A stretch of DNA of 64,000 nucleotides from Hyposmocoma kahamanoa (Eukaryota > Arthropoda > Insecta > Lepidoptera > Cosmopterigidae): the NCBI RefSeq assembly GCF_003589595.1, contig NW_020653337.1:3753858-3817857 (forward strand). The letters run 5' to 3'. Of the stretch, positions 25,901-31,949 are shown piece by piece. The notes beneath the pieces are model-generated. The model made no database searches. It worked only from the letters and a program-made list of their open reading frames with translations, and was not told the origin of the DNA. The position numbers were made by a program, and so were the translations under genes. Numbering within the stretch: the first letter of the stretch is position 1; every line of letters begins with the position of its first letter.

Positions 25901-28900
25901 CGTTTCTGACACAATTAACATGCCAAAATTGACTGAGTACCGAAATTAATTTAAAATGTACTACCTACACAATTGTACTACGAAGAGGAATATCCGTGGA
26001 ACGCCATTATTCCATCGTACAAAGATAAATCTTTGCGTGATTCAGCATTACGATAAATATGTGGTAATTATCAACAATCGGTGTAGAAGTAACAGTTTCA
26101 TTCGAATTGTGTTTGTTTTACAACAGTTCTTCTTTACTCTCCACAGACGTGTTGTTACCTTAGTCACTCCTATGATGCTGGCTTAAAATTTCCTGGCATC
26201 ATGTTAACCATTGTAGCATGTAGGACAGTAAGCCGGGATAAGATGGATATTTAGCTAGGTATCTTAGCTTTGAAAATCTAGCTTCGTATTATTAGTATCC
26301 CGGGCATTAATACTAGGGCTTTCGTTTTGAGTTTTCCTTGTCTGAAAAATATTGTGAATTTCACAAATATTTTGGCATTTTCTAGACTCGGCTACTAATG
26401 TTTTCATTCTTTGAGATTTAAATTAATTAAACGTATTAAAAATCGACTAAATTCCGGTTATATGGCATGGCAATGCAGAGGAGCTAAATATACCTACGAC
26501 TGAAAATCGATGGTTATGAAATCAGTCAAAAACTGTTGTTTCCTACGTGCTGGCTACAAAAATGAAAACTTTCTTAAACAATTTTTTATTTTATAGTTTG
26601 AATTAATAAAGAACTTGATTAAAATATCATGTTTTGACTGTCTAAATGCCTAGCCTGTAAGTATGAAAATCTATTTAAGAAATACTTAGTGTCGAAAGTC
26701 AAATTTTTGCCGAGACATTCAAAAACGCATCGCGTCTCAGTTTTTTTACCCGGACAGGAAAATGAGGCGAGGCTGAAAAGCCCTATAAGTACGTATCTTC
26801 CATTGTTCTATTATATGAAGTATATGAAGTACCTACATATATAAATCCGTGGGTGTCACAGTATGAGCGGAACGAGCGGTCTAGATTTATAAAATCATAT
26901 TACGAAATGTTACGGAGTAAATGGCAAGGCGTTGGAACTTGTCTCGTCATATCTTAACGGCAGAATTCAAAAAGTATACATAAATGGAGTGACTTCTTTG
27001 GGTTCTCCGGTAAAAATGTGTGTTCCGCAGGGCTCAATACTTGGACCTTTCTTATTTCTCTTTCATATGAATGATCTACCATACTTTGGCAAAAACTTTT
27101 GCAAAATAGTATTGTTTGCTGACACATCCTTGATTTTTAAAACAGACAGACATGACGTTAACAATGACAATCCCAACTAGCACACAATAAACTCTAATAA
27201 CAAGCCATACAATAGCCAGTCAGAAGTTCTTAATAACGGCATGGGCTGCATTAATAAGTTCTACAGAAGACGTATAAGCGGCTACAGCGCCGCTGAACCC
27301 CGAAAATGGGCACCGATTTATACGCTAGGTATGGGTCCTACAATGGTCGTAAATGTGTGTTAGCACGAAGATACAAAGGAGAGAGAAAGAAGATGCGCGC
27401 GGGTAATGTGCGCCTAAGTAATACAAGGAGCTTTGCGAGCGGTAATGTGCGCCTAAGTATCTAAAATAAGTTCTATAGTAGCGGACTATAGCGCTCGCAT
27501 CCTATTTAGGCGCGACTTTATCTCTGAATTAAAGTTTACGGCGCTGTTTTAGATATACAGCATCGATATTTTGGGGAAATAAACAAAACACTTTTTATTG
27601 CCAATAAAGACCGTGACCTTGCTAATTGGAAAGTGATTGATGATGCGATTGCAAATAAAAAATAACAACACTTTGATAATATAAGTTTTCCGTCTAATAC
27701 TTGCTAAATGAAAGTGCGAGTAGGTACCAGTTTATTGTAAATATATACATATATTTTATCGAGTTCTTAGGTTTTCGCGATTGTTACACATAGGAAATGA
27801 AACTATTTTTCCGGATTTAAATCGCGTATATATATTTTTTTTTTCAAACAAACCGACGTTTCGGGCCCTTTACAGGTCCCATGGTTACGGTTGACTGAGG
27901 TGGTACAGTCTTCAACCAGTTATGTCTAATATTGATGCAAACCACCCTATTTTTTCCACCATAGTTACAATAGTTATTAATTAAATACCTTATTTTTAAT
28001 AGTCTAATTATGTAACTAGACTAGTTTACTTTAGTTACTTCCATAATACGGAAGTAACTAAACTTAACTAAGTTACTTCCATAATATGTCCTACGGGATT
28101 CTCATGTGGGGCAGGTAAAGCGACAGTTATACGTATACAAACGAAAAAAACAAAAAGATATACAAACCATTTGTGTTGCAAAAACGAGCGATTAATTCTG
28201 TGTACCGTATAGGTTACCGGGTACCGGATTTCTCTCAGAGAAAAGTTTAAGGAGACTGGTATCATGCTGAACACGTCGATCATAATCATCGGCATCACAG
28301 TCTATTTACTCAAATATTTTGTATGAGCGTAAAAATACACATAATTTCATTAAGAAAGAAGATATCCATAATATTAACCTTAGAACTAAGTCCAAACTCA
28401 TGGTACNNNNNNNNNNAGATATCCATAATATTAACCTTAGAACTAAGTCCAAACTCATGGTACCACGATTTCGTTTAACTAAGGTAAACGACTCTTTTAT
28501 GGGGAAATGTATACGTTTTTACAATAAGATTCCGGAGTATATATTAAGATTACATTTCCTAAGTTTAAAACTTACATGAATAGTATTGTAATTGAAAAGT
28601 CATATTATAAAATTTTAAAGAAGAGTATAGATTCAAAGTGTATTCTATAGAATTTAAGTTTACTTGGAAAGAGCAATCCCTAGAGTTTCTTGCTCGTTCT
28701 TCTCGGGGAGGTCAACGTAGTGCACGAGCAGTACCTTAAAAAATGACGTTTTCAAGTGTAAAAATTTTACCTGGATTATATGATTATTTCTGGATTTATT
28801 ATTATAGACTGACTTTGAGTGAAATGTATCACTAAATGATCTTTTTTTAGTTTATTGTGTCTAAAATAAATCTAATATAGTGCAAATACAGTAAAATGTT

Positions 28901-29001
28901 TTTGTTTCAGAAAATGTACAAATACCAGCAAGTTGCAAGAAAACACAAGCCTCCAACTAAAAAGTGAACAAAACGGTAGCAATAAAAGCAAAATATTGTG
29001 A
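3462..29001 (+). CDS. NRF-6-like (nose resistant to fluoxetine) acyltransferase, 13 exons, 5' end missing
   Basis: Seen: 13 exons joined in consistent phase at 3462-3641, 11697-11905, 12338-12549, 12986-13071, 13703-13884, 14506-14654, 14987-15155, 17415-17608, 18711-18858, 19326-19509, 23844-23986, 25354-25463 and 28911-29001; 684 codons then TGA. The N-terminal third is an extracellular-type NRF domain with six cysteines (about C39, C84, C100, C146, C151, C183, counted from the first whole codon) and the motif WGVCIPAVC. From about residue 200 it is a multi-pass acyltransferase-3 type membrane domain with an HG pair at 257-258, SGPIW, NNYI, WYVPADFQ, and VNGFMSW..PLSRLSYGLYLTH near the C-terminus. 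Known of the family: worm NRF-6/NDG-4 act in intestinal uptake of drugs and yolk; the chemistry is unproven, and insects carry many paralogues, so no symbol is given. Missing: the start codon and probable signal peptide; the first visible exon begins in mid-codon. Introns are full of transposons. Confidence 0.93.
3879..4010 (+). repeat. tRNA-derived SINE
   Basis: A-box-like TGGCCGAACGG and a perfect B box GGTTCGATTCC, then GGGAATTTGAGCATTTATTT and the family body around CTCGTAAGTTTGGG. Compared with the copy at 36782-36994 it has lost about 17 bases between the boxes, so it is not a tRNA gene. Confidence 0.75.
4141..4330 (+). repeat. GAGGTTCTC repeat, degraded
   Basis: AAAAAAAGGACGATGTTCTCA, a T-run with TATGTATG, and ATCGATTTTGATGATT follow the same order as at 2341. 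Diverged. Confidence 0.5.
4331..5532. other. Unassigned intronic sequence
   Basis: AT-rich intron. Around 5430-5500 a stretch with CGACTTGAGTTGATCAG resembles the small MITE at 62759-62930 and may be a decayed copy. Nothing else recognised. Confidence 0.5.
5533..5720 (-). repeat. A-tailed SINE-like element, inverted copy
   Basis: T-rich start then GAACAAGTCGTGCGCCTGAT, CCATAACAATTGCAGTGCCA and CTGTAATTTCACCA: the reverse complement of the element at 1650. It lies 145 bases from an oppositely oriented copy, so the two can pair. Confidence 0.75.
5865..6092 (+). repeat. A-tailed SINE-like element
   Basis: GGGAAGTACTGCCACCTTACC, GGTGCTGGTGAAATTACAG, GATCTTTGCGATCTAAAGCT, ACTTGTTCGTCCGGTCACTT and an A-rich tail. 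An internal deletion removes part of the middle. Confidence 0.75.
6443..6904. repeat. ATATAACCAGAA MITE, copy 1
   Basis: Terminal inverted repeats CGAGTATATAA ... TTATATACTCG. The inside shares long blocks with 31461-31942 and 53094-53596, such as TATTCTGTATTTAT and ACAAAACAAACG. Flanks carry a near-identical ATGTCATGACAT on both sides, a likely target-site duplication. No coding capacity. Confidence 0.8.
6905..8520 (+). mobile_element. 5'-truncated LINE with an open reverse transcriptase frame
   Basis: One frame of 463 codons runs to TAG at 8296 with no stop. It has FRPISILPTLSKIFEK, motif A VFCDLSKAFDCVHHD, motif B GVPQGSILGPF, catalytic FADD in VLFADDTSLLF, and the thumb block YGILLWGN. 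ORF1 and the endonuclease are missing, so it cannot move by itself. The 3' UTR (8297-8494) has AATAAA and a TTTGAA repeat tail at 8495-8519. By tail and motifs it fits the broad CR1/Jockey group; I do not assign a clade. It lies in the long NRF-6-like intron. Confidence 0.9.
8708..8903. repeat. CGAGTTCTTAGG foldback element
   Basis: Left arm GAGTTCTTAGGTTTTCGCG, ACACATAGGAAATGAAACTA and TTCCGGATTTAAATCGCG; right arm is the inverse, separated by GACCATGGGACCTGTAAAGG. Other copies: 24577-24668, 27758-27935, 29321-29575, 35026-35279, 37692-37836 and 41447-41619. Confidence 0.8.
8904..9592. other. Unassigned AT-rich intron
   Basis: Nothing recognised. Confidence 0.6.
9593..9800 (-). mobile_element. 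Transposon-derived protein fragment, probably a LINE C-terminus
   Basis: On the minus strand an open frame reads NPRVGSYLAQRISIAIPRGN then AASILGTLPRGPNF and stops. The R-I-S-(I/L)-A-I-x-R-G-N-A-A-S pattern is one I associate with repeated mobile-element proteins in Lepidoptera. The exact family is uncertain. Confidence 0.4.
9801..10569. other. Unassigned AT-rich intron
   Basis: Nothing recognised. Confidence 0.6.
10705..10937. repeat. Long foldback hairpin
   Basis: The arms CAATTTATATTGCAGCGGAA ... and ... CCGCAATATAAATTG are inverted, and the symmetry continues inward through GGAAGCGGATTTTTGT, CAAACTAGATAC/GTATCCAGTTTG to the centre CAAAATCTTTCGCGG / CCGCCGAAAATTTTG. Almost the whole 233 bases fold on themselves. 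Confidence 0.75.
10950..11059. repeat. 110-bp MITE with AGGCCACAC ends
   Basis: Ends AGGCCACACCGCGAACTAAG and the inverse ending GCAGTGTGGCCT. The middle is a run of AGCTAAG/CTTAGCT words around GCTACGGCTACGCGAGC. A target duplication was not obvious. Confidence 0.7.
11697..11905 (+). CDS. NRF-6-like, exon b (NRF domain)
   Basis: The acceptor is gatttccag and the donor AGT|GTAAGT. It encodes residues 60-129 with LPVGALYGSKYHLGNYDECL and KYCLADV, giving cysteines 84 and 100 of the NRF domain. The 8.1-kb intron before it holds two SINE-like copies, a MITE, a LINE and foldbacks. Confidence 0.92.
12338..12549 (+). CDS. NRF-6-like, exon c (end of NRF domain)
   Basis: The acceptor is tttttctag and the donor TTTTG|GTAAGG. 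Residues 130-199 carry the family hallmark WGVCIPAVC and a later KCEE cysteine. The exon ends two bases into a Trp codon that the next exon completes. Confidence 0.93.
12640..12770 (-). repeat. A-tailed SINE-like element, 5' fragment, inverted
   Basis: GACGGCAGAAATAGATAAGG and TGGTAGTACTTCCCTAGACG match the inverted 5' part of the family; the tail part is absent. Confidence 0.6.
12986..13071 (+). CDS. NRF-6-like, exon d (first membrane segment)
   Basis: A short exon after acceptor ggttttcag with donor TTAG|GTAAAT. It encodes a hydrophobic segment, WYLLISLFVTALFSTYY, which should be the first transmembrane helix after the NRF domain. Confidence 0.9.
13322..13546 (-). mobile_element. LINE ORF2 C-terminal fragment
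   Basis: The minus-strand frame reads FGHIACRSADNFGKLIVAGQ then IEGKRHRERSSKRRCDQV, the familiar LINE tail pattern (GH.ARR..DN..KL...G.VEG.R.RGR...RW.DQ). It is a decayed remnant in an NRF-6-like intron. Confidence 0.65.
13703..13884 (+). CDS. NRF-6-like, exon e (acyltransferase domain start)
   Basis: The acceptor is cattttccag and the donor AGG|GTAAGT. It encodes residues 229-289. VVHGMRTLTALIF followed by FQH aligns with the family pattern LHG.R.LS...LGH; here the usual GH is QH (residues 270-271) while the HG pair is kept. Confidence 0.92.
13986..14351. repeat. MITE with GACGGGACG ends and an internal tandem repeat
   Basis: Left end CGGCACTCACTAACGGACGG with GACGGAGG; right end GTCCCGTCAGTGGGCGCCG inverted. 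Inside, at about 14127-14170, a GATGCTTCGGCAGCC word is repeated. It sits 155 bases upstream of an NRF-6-like exon. Confidence 0.6.
14506..14654 (+). CDS. NRF-6-like, exon f
   Basis: The acceptor is ttttcacag and the donor AAG|GTAAAT. Residues 290-338 include SDLLTDTCLMMSGMLLAKGL, the segment where the family has its conserved V.(T/S)F...SG.L motif, and a basic ending in LWKRYVR. Confidence 0.92.
14684..14728. repeat. Inverted repeat around CTAGCACG (fragment of CTAGCACGACAG element)
   Basis: TGCTAGCCGTGCAAGT (14684-14699) and ACTTGTACAGCTAGCA (14713-14728) pair with two mismatches. The following CTAGCACGACAGGG with AAGCGACATAAAGCGCGAG is shared with 24475-24545 (inverted) and 59062. Confidence 0.55.
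14844..14912. repeat. 25-bp inverted repeat
   Basis: GCCACTACTAATTTTCATAC plus AATAT (14844-14868) is matched by its inverse at 14888-14912 with one mismatch and a 19-base spacer: a small foldback just upstream of exon g. Confidence 0.65.
14987..15155 (+). CDS. NRF-6-like, exon g
   Basis: The acceptor is ccttttcag and the donor ATG|GTGAGT. It encodes RLIPSIAIVVFYLSS (membrane segment), then GSGPIWNRL, a lone C in RMCQKNGW, and NLLLLNNYI, matching the family pattern GSGP.W....C...WW.NLL.INN. Confidence 0.94.
15286..15508 (-). repeat. tRNA-derived SINE, inverted
   Basis: Read on minus: GACTGCCTTCGTGGCCAAAC, B box GGTTCGATTTTC, body CATTTATTTCTCTCGTGAGT, ending in ATT repeats. Same family as 3879 and 36782. 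Confidence 0.8.
15644..15854. repeat. MITE with AGGGTCGAAACAC ends
   Basis: TTAGGGTCGAAACACGAAAC at the left and GTTTTGTGTTTCGACCCTTA at the right, with a GC-rich middle of CGC/GCG words. Non-coding. Confidence 0.7.
15855..16672. other. Unassigned intron sequence
   Basis: Nothing recognised apart from AT-rich runs. Confidence 0.5.
16673..16843. repeat. TAAGGGTCGTATTC MITE
   Basis: The 171-bp element has terminal inverted repeats starting TAAGGGTCGTATTCTAGAAC and extending about 45 bases. The inside repeats AATCATACTCAAGTCC. A partial copy lies at 62395-62515. Confidence 0.8.
16941..17146. repeat. CA / CACG microsatellite with assembly gap
   Basis: (CA)n then 10 Ns at 16990-16999, then degenerate CGCA/CACG units. 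The true length is unknown. Frames through it are repeat artefacts. Confidence 0.95.
17192..17213. repeat. ATT microsatellite
   Basis: A run of TTA/ATT units abutting the truncated left end of the next MITE. Confidence 0.8.
17214..17391. repeat. GCATCG-rich MITE, left-truncated
   Basis: GATTGCATCGGTGCAAACG through GTGTAACCGCTCTTA matches 899-1220; the left terminal repeat is missing. Its right end is 24 bases before the NRF-6-like exon at 17415. Confidence 0.8.
17415..17608 (+). CDS. NRF-6-like, exon h
   Basis: The acceptor is cctttccag and the donor TTGG|GTGAGT. It encodes CYIILWYVPADFQLTILG, the conserved C...WYL..D.Q block, then a second hydrophobic helix VVIIGVSVLAIVLPGLV. A MITE ends only 24 bases upstream of this exon. 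Confidence 0.94.
17877..18163. repeat. TTGACTTACA MITE, copy 1
   Basis: Ends: GACTTACAAATAAATGGACG / ACGACGGGTC and the inverse CCGACGTCCATATAAATGTA then AGTCAATG. Inverted match to 37096-37325 over nearly its whole length. Confidence 0.75.
18711..18858 (+). CDS. NRF-6-like, exon i
   Basis: The acceptor is ctaattccag and the donor AAG|GTACAG. Residues 460-509 carry NSTYIRSHHRATSYLLGM, the family block with the arrangement Y..P..R..PYL.G, and a following glycine-rich membrane stretch. Confidence 0.91.
18992..19150 (+). repeat. A-tailed SINE-like element, 5'-truncated
   Basis: CCTCAGATCTTTGCG, GGACAGGCGTGTCGC, GGCGCACGACTTGTTCGTCC, CACTTGGTATCATAAT and A-run. Confidence 0.75.
19326..19509 (+). 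CDS. NRF-6-like, exon j
   Basis: The acceptor is tttttttcag and the donor CTGC|GTAAGT. It encodes two hydrophobic stretches, IIIFVNLCILALGTMALGG and VMWVVVMAVFVIICEYG, separated by YNAFEAAAYAASNR. It ends one base into a codon completed at 23844. Confidence 0.91.
20308..21231 (+). CDS. LINE ORF1 with coiled coil and esterase-like domain
   Basis: An open frame continues upstream of this ATG to about 20100, so the start is uncertain and the 5' part is probably decayed. Residues 1-60 are a charged heptad-like region (LELDLQSRTKDLLSTQKQ); a Ser/Thr/Pro-rich linker follows. From about residue 110 it resembles an SGNH-hydrolase fold: VVFSDKIGVGL, IIGDSNN and a late RYLRHVASLL His. CR1-group LINE ORF1 proteins are known to carry such esterase domains. 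Confidence 0.65.
   Translation: MAEQVKDLELDLQSRTKDLLSTQKQLKELSAATNELLKLGTEYRELTQVLLQDELSETNDPIEINQTPSSPSTTQPARASYASVAAGKGICSTTTVDVRHSQRSTKTIRTPTRPSRRTVVFSDKIGVGLGHHLSNYLQQRVVNYCYPGATFSQIITLLSGCNFDKYTTVILIIGDSNNISKKEVNSSIDVFLRIHEKCGCKFILSAFPYCSNLGIARNKYIYNINSHIHNLTRRHSEVIFCFDINKFVRNFILFEDNLLLPIRYLRHVASLLSFNIKDAVIEDITQSHDNAPTLSSNSILITNHNLN
21236..21590 (+). pseudogene. LINE endonuclease remnant
   Basis: Frames across 21260-21584 give HQNIQGFSGKTLEI, DVFCVTEHWLKD and CVELSSYVY, the order of an apurinic-type LINE endonuclease (QNI.G, E.WL). Frameshifts and missing C-terminal motifs make it a pseudogene. Confidence 0.65.
23440..23697 (+). repeat. A-tailed SINE-like element
   Basis: TCCAGGGAAGTTCCACCACC, CTATTTCTGCCGCCAAGCAG, GTGACGGGCGCAGTG, GGCGCACGACTTGTTCGTCC and CACTTGATGTTAAAAAAAG. 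The middle is shortened by a deletion. It lies 147 bases upstream of exon k. Confidence 0.75.
23844..23986 (+). CDS. NRF-6-like, exon k
   Basis: The acceptor is tatgtacag and the donor ATG|GTCAGT, a weak match to consensus. It encodes LVNGFMSW.VFVPLSRLSYGLYLTH, the most strongly conserved C-terminal block of the family, with the Arg and His that are usually retained. The intron before it is lengthened by the nested LINE at 19753-23152. Confidence 0.94.
24005..24058. repeat. GAAA microsatellite
   Basis: GAAAGAAAGAAA units just after exon k; the open frame running through it from the exon is intronic. Confidence 0.85.
24475..24545 (-). repeat. CTAGCACGACAG element fragment
   Basis: CACGCTTTATGTCGCTTTAG, CGCAAGTCGCGC and CGTGCTAGCCCTG are the inverse of the motif order at 14716-14770. 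Confidence 0.55.
24577..24668. repeat. CGAGTTCTTAGG foldback collapsed to a perfect-centre hairpin
   Basis: 24577-24630 is a 54-base palindrome: 27-base arms starting AGGAAATGAAACTATTTTTC, one mismatch, no loop. It continues into TGTGTAACAATCGCGAAAAC and the family end. Confidence 0.85.
24940..25150 (-). repeat. GAGGTTCTC repeat, inverted
   Basis: ATCATCGAAATCGGTTTAC, CATACACACAAAAAAATAC, GAGTTGAGAACCTCATC and AAAAGTCGGTTAA are the inverse of the 2341 order and parallel to 38325. Confidence 0.6.
25354..25463 (+). CDS. NRF-6-like, exon l (last membrane helix)
   Basis: The acceptor is ttttattacag and the donor CAG|GTAAGT. It encodes FTNSLGVAAFSYMLSLLMWLL then QAPVSGILNAVM, corresponding to the last helix and the E/QAP motif that closes the domain in this family. 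Confidence 0.92.
25464..26896. other. Last large intron, left part
   Basis: 25600-25860 has repeated CTAGT/GCTAG words that suggest an old MITE, but no terminal pair was fixed. Otherwise AT-rich with nothing recognised. Confidence 0.4.
27758..27935. repeat. CGAGTTCTTAGG foldback, one arm
   Basis: GAGTTCTTAGGTTTTCGCG through CAAACCGACGTTTCGGGCCC and TCCCATGGTTACGG. The right arm is missing; the loop region ends around TACAGTCTTCAACC. Confidence 0.75.
28360..28463. other. Exact 47-base duplication flanking a 10-N gap
   Basis: 28360-28406 and 28417-28463 are identical (both start AGATATCCATAATATTAACC and end CTCATGGTAC), separated only by Ns. Most simply this is an unmerged contig overlap; collapsing it restores a continuous LINE frame. 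Confidence 0.9.
28911..29001 (+). CDS. NRF-6-like, terminal exon and stop
   Basis: The acceptor is ttttgtttcag. The incoming phase of two bases fixes the frame: a hydrophilic 30-residue tail rich in K, N, S and Q ending ..KSKIL and TGA at 28999-29001. Reading the other frame from an internal ATG would give an earlier TGA, but the phase rules that out. Confidence 0.8.
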
Positions 29002-29036
29002 CGGAAATAATAGTAACTAAACTGTGTTGTTTTGTA

Positions 29037-29042
29037 AATAAA
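29037..29042 (+). promoter_or_regulatory. Candidate poly(A) signal AATAAA of the NRF-6-like gene
   Basis: AATAAA lies 35 bases after the stop codon. A 90-bp tandem repeat begins immediately behind it, so the cleavage site probably falls in that repeat. This is the closest canonical signal; the 3' end itself cannot be seen. Confidence 0.5.
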
Positions 29043-29043
29043 A

Positions 29044-29290
29044 GTTATAATATCTATTTCTATAAGCATATAAAAATATAACAAAAAACATTAGGAGACT
29101 AAAAAAGAAATTATGTTATAATATCTATTTCTATAAGCATATTTAATACATTTAACAAAATTACAATATAACAAAAAACATTAGGAGACTAAAAAAGAAA
29201 TTATGTTATAATATCTATTTCTATAAGCATATTTAATACATTTAGCAAAACTACAATTTATCAAAAAACATTAGGAGACTAAAAAGAAAT
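29044..29290. repeat. 90-bp tandem repeat behind the NRF-6-like poly(A) signal
   Basis: GTTATAATATCTATTTCTAT recurs at 29044, 29115 and 29205. Unit 2 is 90 bases; unit 1 lacks about 19 internal bases. Units end CATTAGGAGACTAAAAA. It starts two bases after AATAAA. Confidence 0.9.
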
Positions 29291-29320
29291 TATCGAAAAT
29301 AAAGTTAAACGTCCTTGATT

Positions 29321-29575
29321 TATCGAGTTTTTAAAACTTTATTGAAATAGGAAATGAAACTATTTCTTTGGGATCTAATTCGCGTCACGGAAATTCATGA
29401 TTCGCATATATTTGTTTTTTTTTTTTTTTTCAAACCAACCAACGTTTCAACTTTCAATCGTGCCCAATGTTAATGTATGGCCGTGACCATGAGACCTGGG
29501 CAAGCTCGACACCTGCGCTCGAAACGTTGGTTTGTTACACGACTTAGATTTTGAAAAATAGTTTAATTTCATCCT
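29321..29575. repeat. CGAGTTCTTAGG foldback, diverged
   Basis: ATCGAGTTTTTAAAAC, AGGAAATGAAACTATTTC, a long T-run, GACCATGAGACCTGGG, CGAAACGTTGGTTTGTTAC. Both arms are present but the spacer is altered. Confidence 0.65.
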
Positions 29576-29662
29576 TGACTTAATTTTTTTTAAATAAGTT
29601 TTAAATGCTATGCTCAAACTACAAAACCATAATCCTCAAACTTAACGTTTTTATATTTAGGG

Positions 29663-29750
29663 GCGCCTTCAAATTATCTAATTTGAAGGCGCAAAGAAGC
29701 GCTACAGTGGCGCCACTGTATCACCGCTGCCGCGCCACTACTAAGTTTAA
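29663..29750. repeat. Small palindromic element
   Basis: GCGCCTTCAAATTA and its exact inverse with a two-base loop (29663-29692), followed by a palindrome CAGTGGCGCCACTG and GCCACTACTAAGTTT, the latter shared with 14844. Confidence 0.7.
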
Positions 29751-29759
29751 AGGTTACAT

Positions 29760-31050
29760 TGGGCACGCGAAGTAGGTATGTCAGCTATGACCTCATGTTT
29801 TTGGTCAAATATTACGATTAGTGATGTTCACTTTATGCAACACAGTTCCCGATTCTGATCGATTTAGGAAACTAAGGGATAATTCTTAAAACCTTAGAAA
29901 AAGTTTCAAAAATATTCCTTAAAGTTTGTTGTTATTTATTTTTAGTTTTCCGGAGTAACTTTTGTTCCAAAACACGGACTTAATTATCGTATTCTGGTTT
30001 TTTTTTTACTTTACACTTGCGGCATCTATTTAGATATAAATGTCTGTGTTCCCCACAGAAGAAAAAAATGTTCCCAGCATATTATCCTATAGGTTTATTA
30101 CCAGCAAACATAGCCATTATTTGTGTTAGTCCACGTAATATGTACAGACTTTTTGTTAAAAGTAATCACATAATGTAAATAAAGACTTGGCAAATAAATT
30201 TAGATATTGACCTTGACCCTGAAATATGTCACTGTACTTCGCATTAGGTACCTACTTATAATTTGGCAATTATAAAAAAAATAATTTCCACTCCTCATGT
30301 TCTAAAAGTACGTTAACATAGACTTACGTAGCGGGATTAAAATGAATCATTTCATTTCTAGGGAGCAAAAATACCAAGTTTTTTAATTTACATCTAGTGC
30401 CCTAGACAAACTCCAACAGCAAGTGCTTGCTCAAGTTTTCGCAAAAAGGTAAAGGGGAAATAATATAATTACACCTAAAACAACACTTCAAAATAATCAC
30501 AAATTCAATAAAAAAAAGTGCTTGTGTGTGGAAATGTACGAAATCATTACGAAAACGTTACGTTCTAAGACTATGCTGTGTAGTGCGTTTGTTTATGGAC
30601 CATTTTATAAATCGTCGTAGCGTTTTGATGCGTTTGTTGTATTTGTGTTGTTTCTCATTAGAAATCTGCGCACAAAAGCGTATCTTGCACACTAGCGTGG
30701 AAAAGGGTTTTGAAATTCCAACTTGACTATGGACTATGGTACACCTAACATTTTCTGTCGATAAAAAAAATATGACACGCGATTTGTCGTACATCACTAA
30801 TTAGTAGGTAATATAAATCCGTTACTATATTTTATTCTTGTTATTGTTGGCATTAAATTGACCACGGTAACTAATTGTGTTTATTAAATTATTTTAATTC
30901 GTCGAAGAACTGAAATAATTTCAATAATCACTCAATCACACAAAATAAAAGTACAAGCAAGAATAAATATTGATGAGGTGTAAATTCAGAACGCATCCGA
31001 AGATTAACTTTTTCTTTTAATTATAAAAACTGATGTTATACAAACATGAA
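29760..31050. other. Intergenic, nothing recognised
   Basis: AT-rich DNA between the two convergent genes; short frames show no coding character. Confidence 0.55.
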
Positions 31051-31054
31051 TTGG

Positions 31055-31300
31055 GATTTTTTATTCCATTTGTTACCACTGGCAACTACTAGGATATTTT
31101 AAATTCCATTTGTCGCCATTGGCAACAACAGATATTTTTTCCCATTTGTCACCACTTGGCAACATATGGGGCTTTTTCCCCCATCTCTCGCCAGTGGAAA
31201 TCACTACTGGCAACAACTGAGATTTTTTTATCCCGTTTGTCACCACCAACATATGGGATTTTTTTTCTATTTGTCGCCAGTGGGAACAAAGCCAGTGGTG
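31055..31300. repeat. Diverged ~50-bp minisatellite
   Basis: About five units containing ATTTGTCRCCACTGGCAAC and a GATTTTTT run, with unequal spacing. No relation to the neighbouring MITE. Confidence 0.75.
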
Positions 31301-31460
31301 ACTATAGGGAATAAACGACTCAGGTTAGTTCTACAAACAGGAAGTGAAAAGGATAACGATTAATAAAAGAATGAATCCAATATTCTTTAATGCTTCATAT
31401 ATTCTTTAATAATATTATTTCATAAAGTTTGAATTGAAGAAATTGTTTAATTCTAGCCAT

Positions 31461-31942
31461 CTAGTATATAACCAGAAATAGAGACGAAATAAGGCCCATA
31501 TATTCCTAGTAACACATTAGCGATACAGATCTTATAAATATCAACTCTCGTTTGCACTGAAATATAGACAGGCCAACTACCGACATGTGTGTACGTCTCC
31601 GTATATTCCAAAAAATATTCTGTATTTATTGTAATAAAGATAATATCTTTAACAATGCCGTGCTGTTCTATTCAGTGGTGTGGGAAAAACAGTAAAACAT
31701 CTAATTACAAAACAAACGAAATCACATTTCATCGGTAATGAAATATGTAATTTTGCAATTTTCGTCCATTTTAGCAAACCTCAAGTTAACTGGTCGATTT
31801 GAAGTGAAACAGTTGACGACACCCGTCATTTGTTTCGAACTCGGGCTAGCCAATCGGAGCGCAGTTATCACAGTAATGATATAGCATAATAGTTTTCAAG
31901 CAATTAAATGACATTTCGTCTCTATTTCTGGTTATATACTCG
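31461..31942. repeat. ATATAACCAGAA MITE, copy 2
   Basis: 30-bp terminal inverted repeats starting CTAGTATATAACCAGAAATA with one mismatch. The sequence just left (31408-31460) is shared with the flank of the 53094 copy, see findings. Confidence 0.9.
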
Positions 31943-31949
31943 ATTATTC

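Larger units (their letters stand above)
26897..28830 (+). mobile_element. Broken LINE in the last NRF-6-like intron
   Basis: 26897-27180 encodes an RT segment (HITKCYGVNGKALELVSSYL, PQGSILGPFLF), then an 860-base interruption that includes a foldback at 27758-27935, then the thumb and C-terminal region (YGILMWGR, FVLQKRAINSVYRIG, FYNKIPEY) and 3' UTR to about 28760. The catalytic FADD has lost one Asp (LFADTSLIF). An assembly gap lies at 28407-28416. Confidence 0.75.

Noticed and set aside
29044..29290. CRISPR-like direct repeat array
   Set aside because: Units are 90 bases head-to-tail without spacers, in a eukaryotic 3' UTR: a minisatellite.
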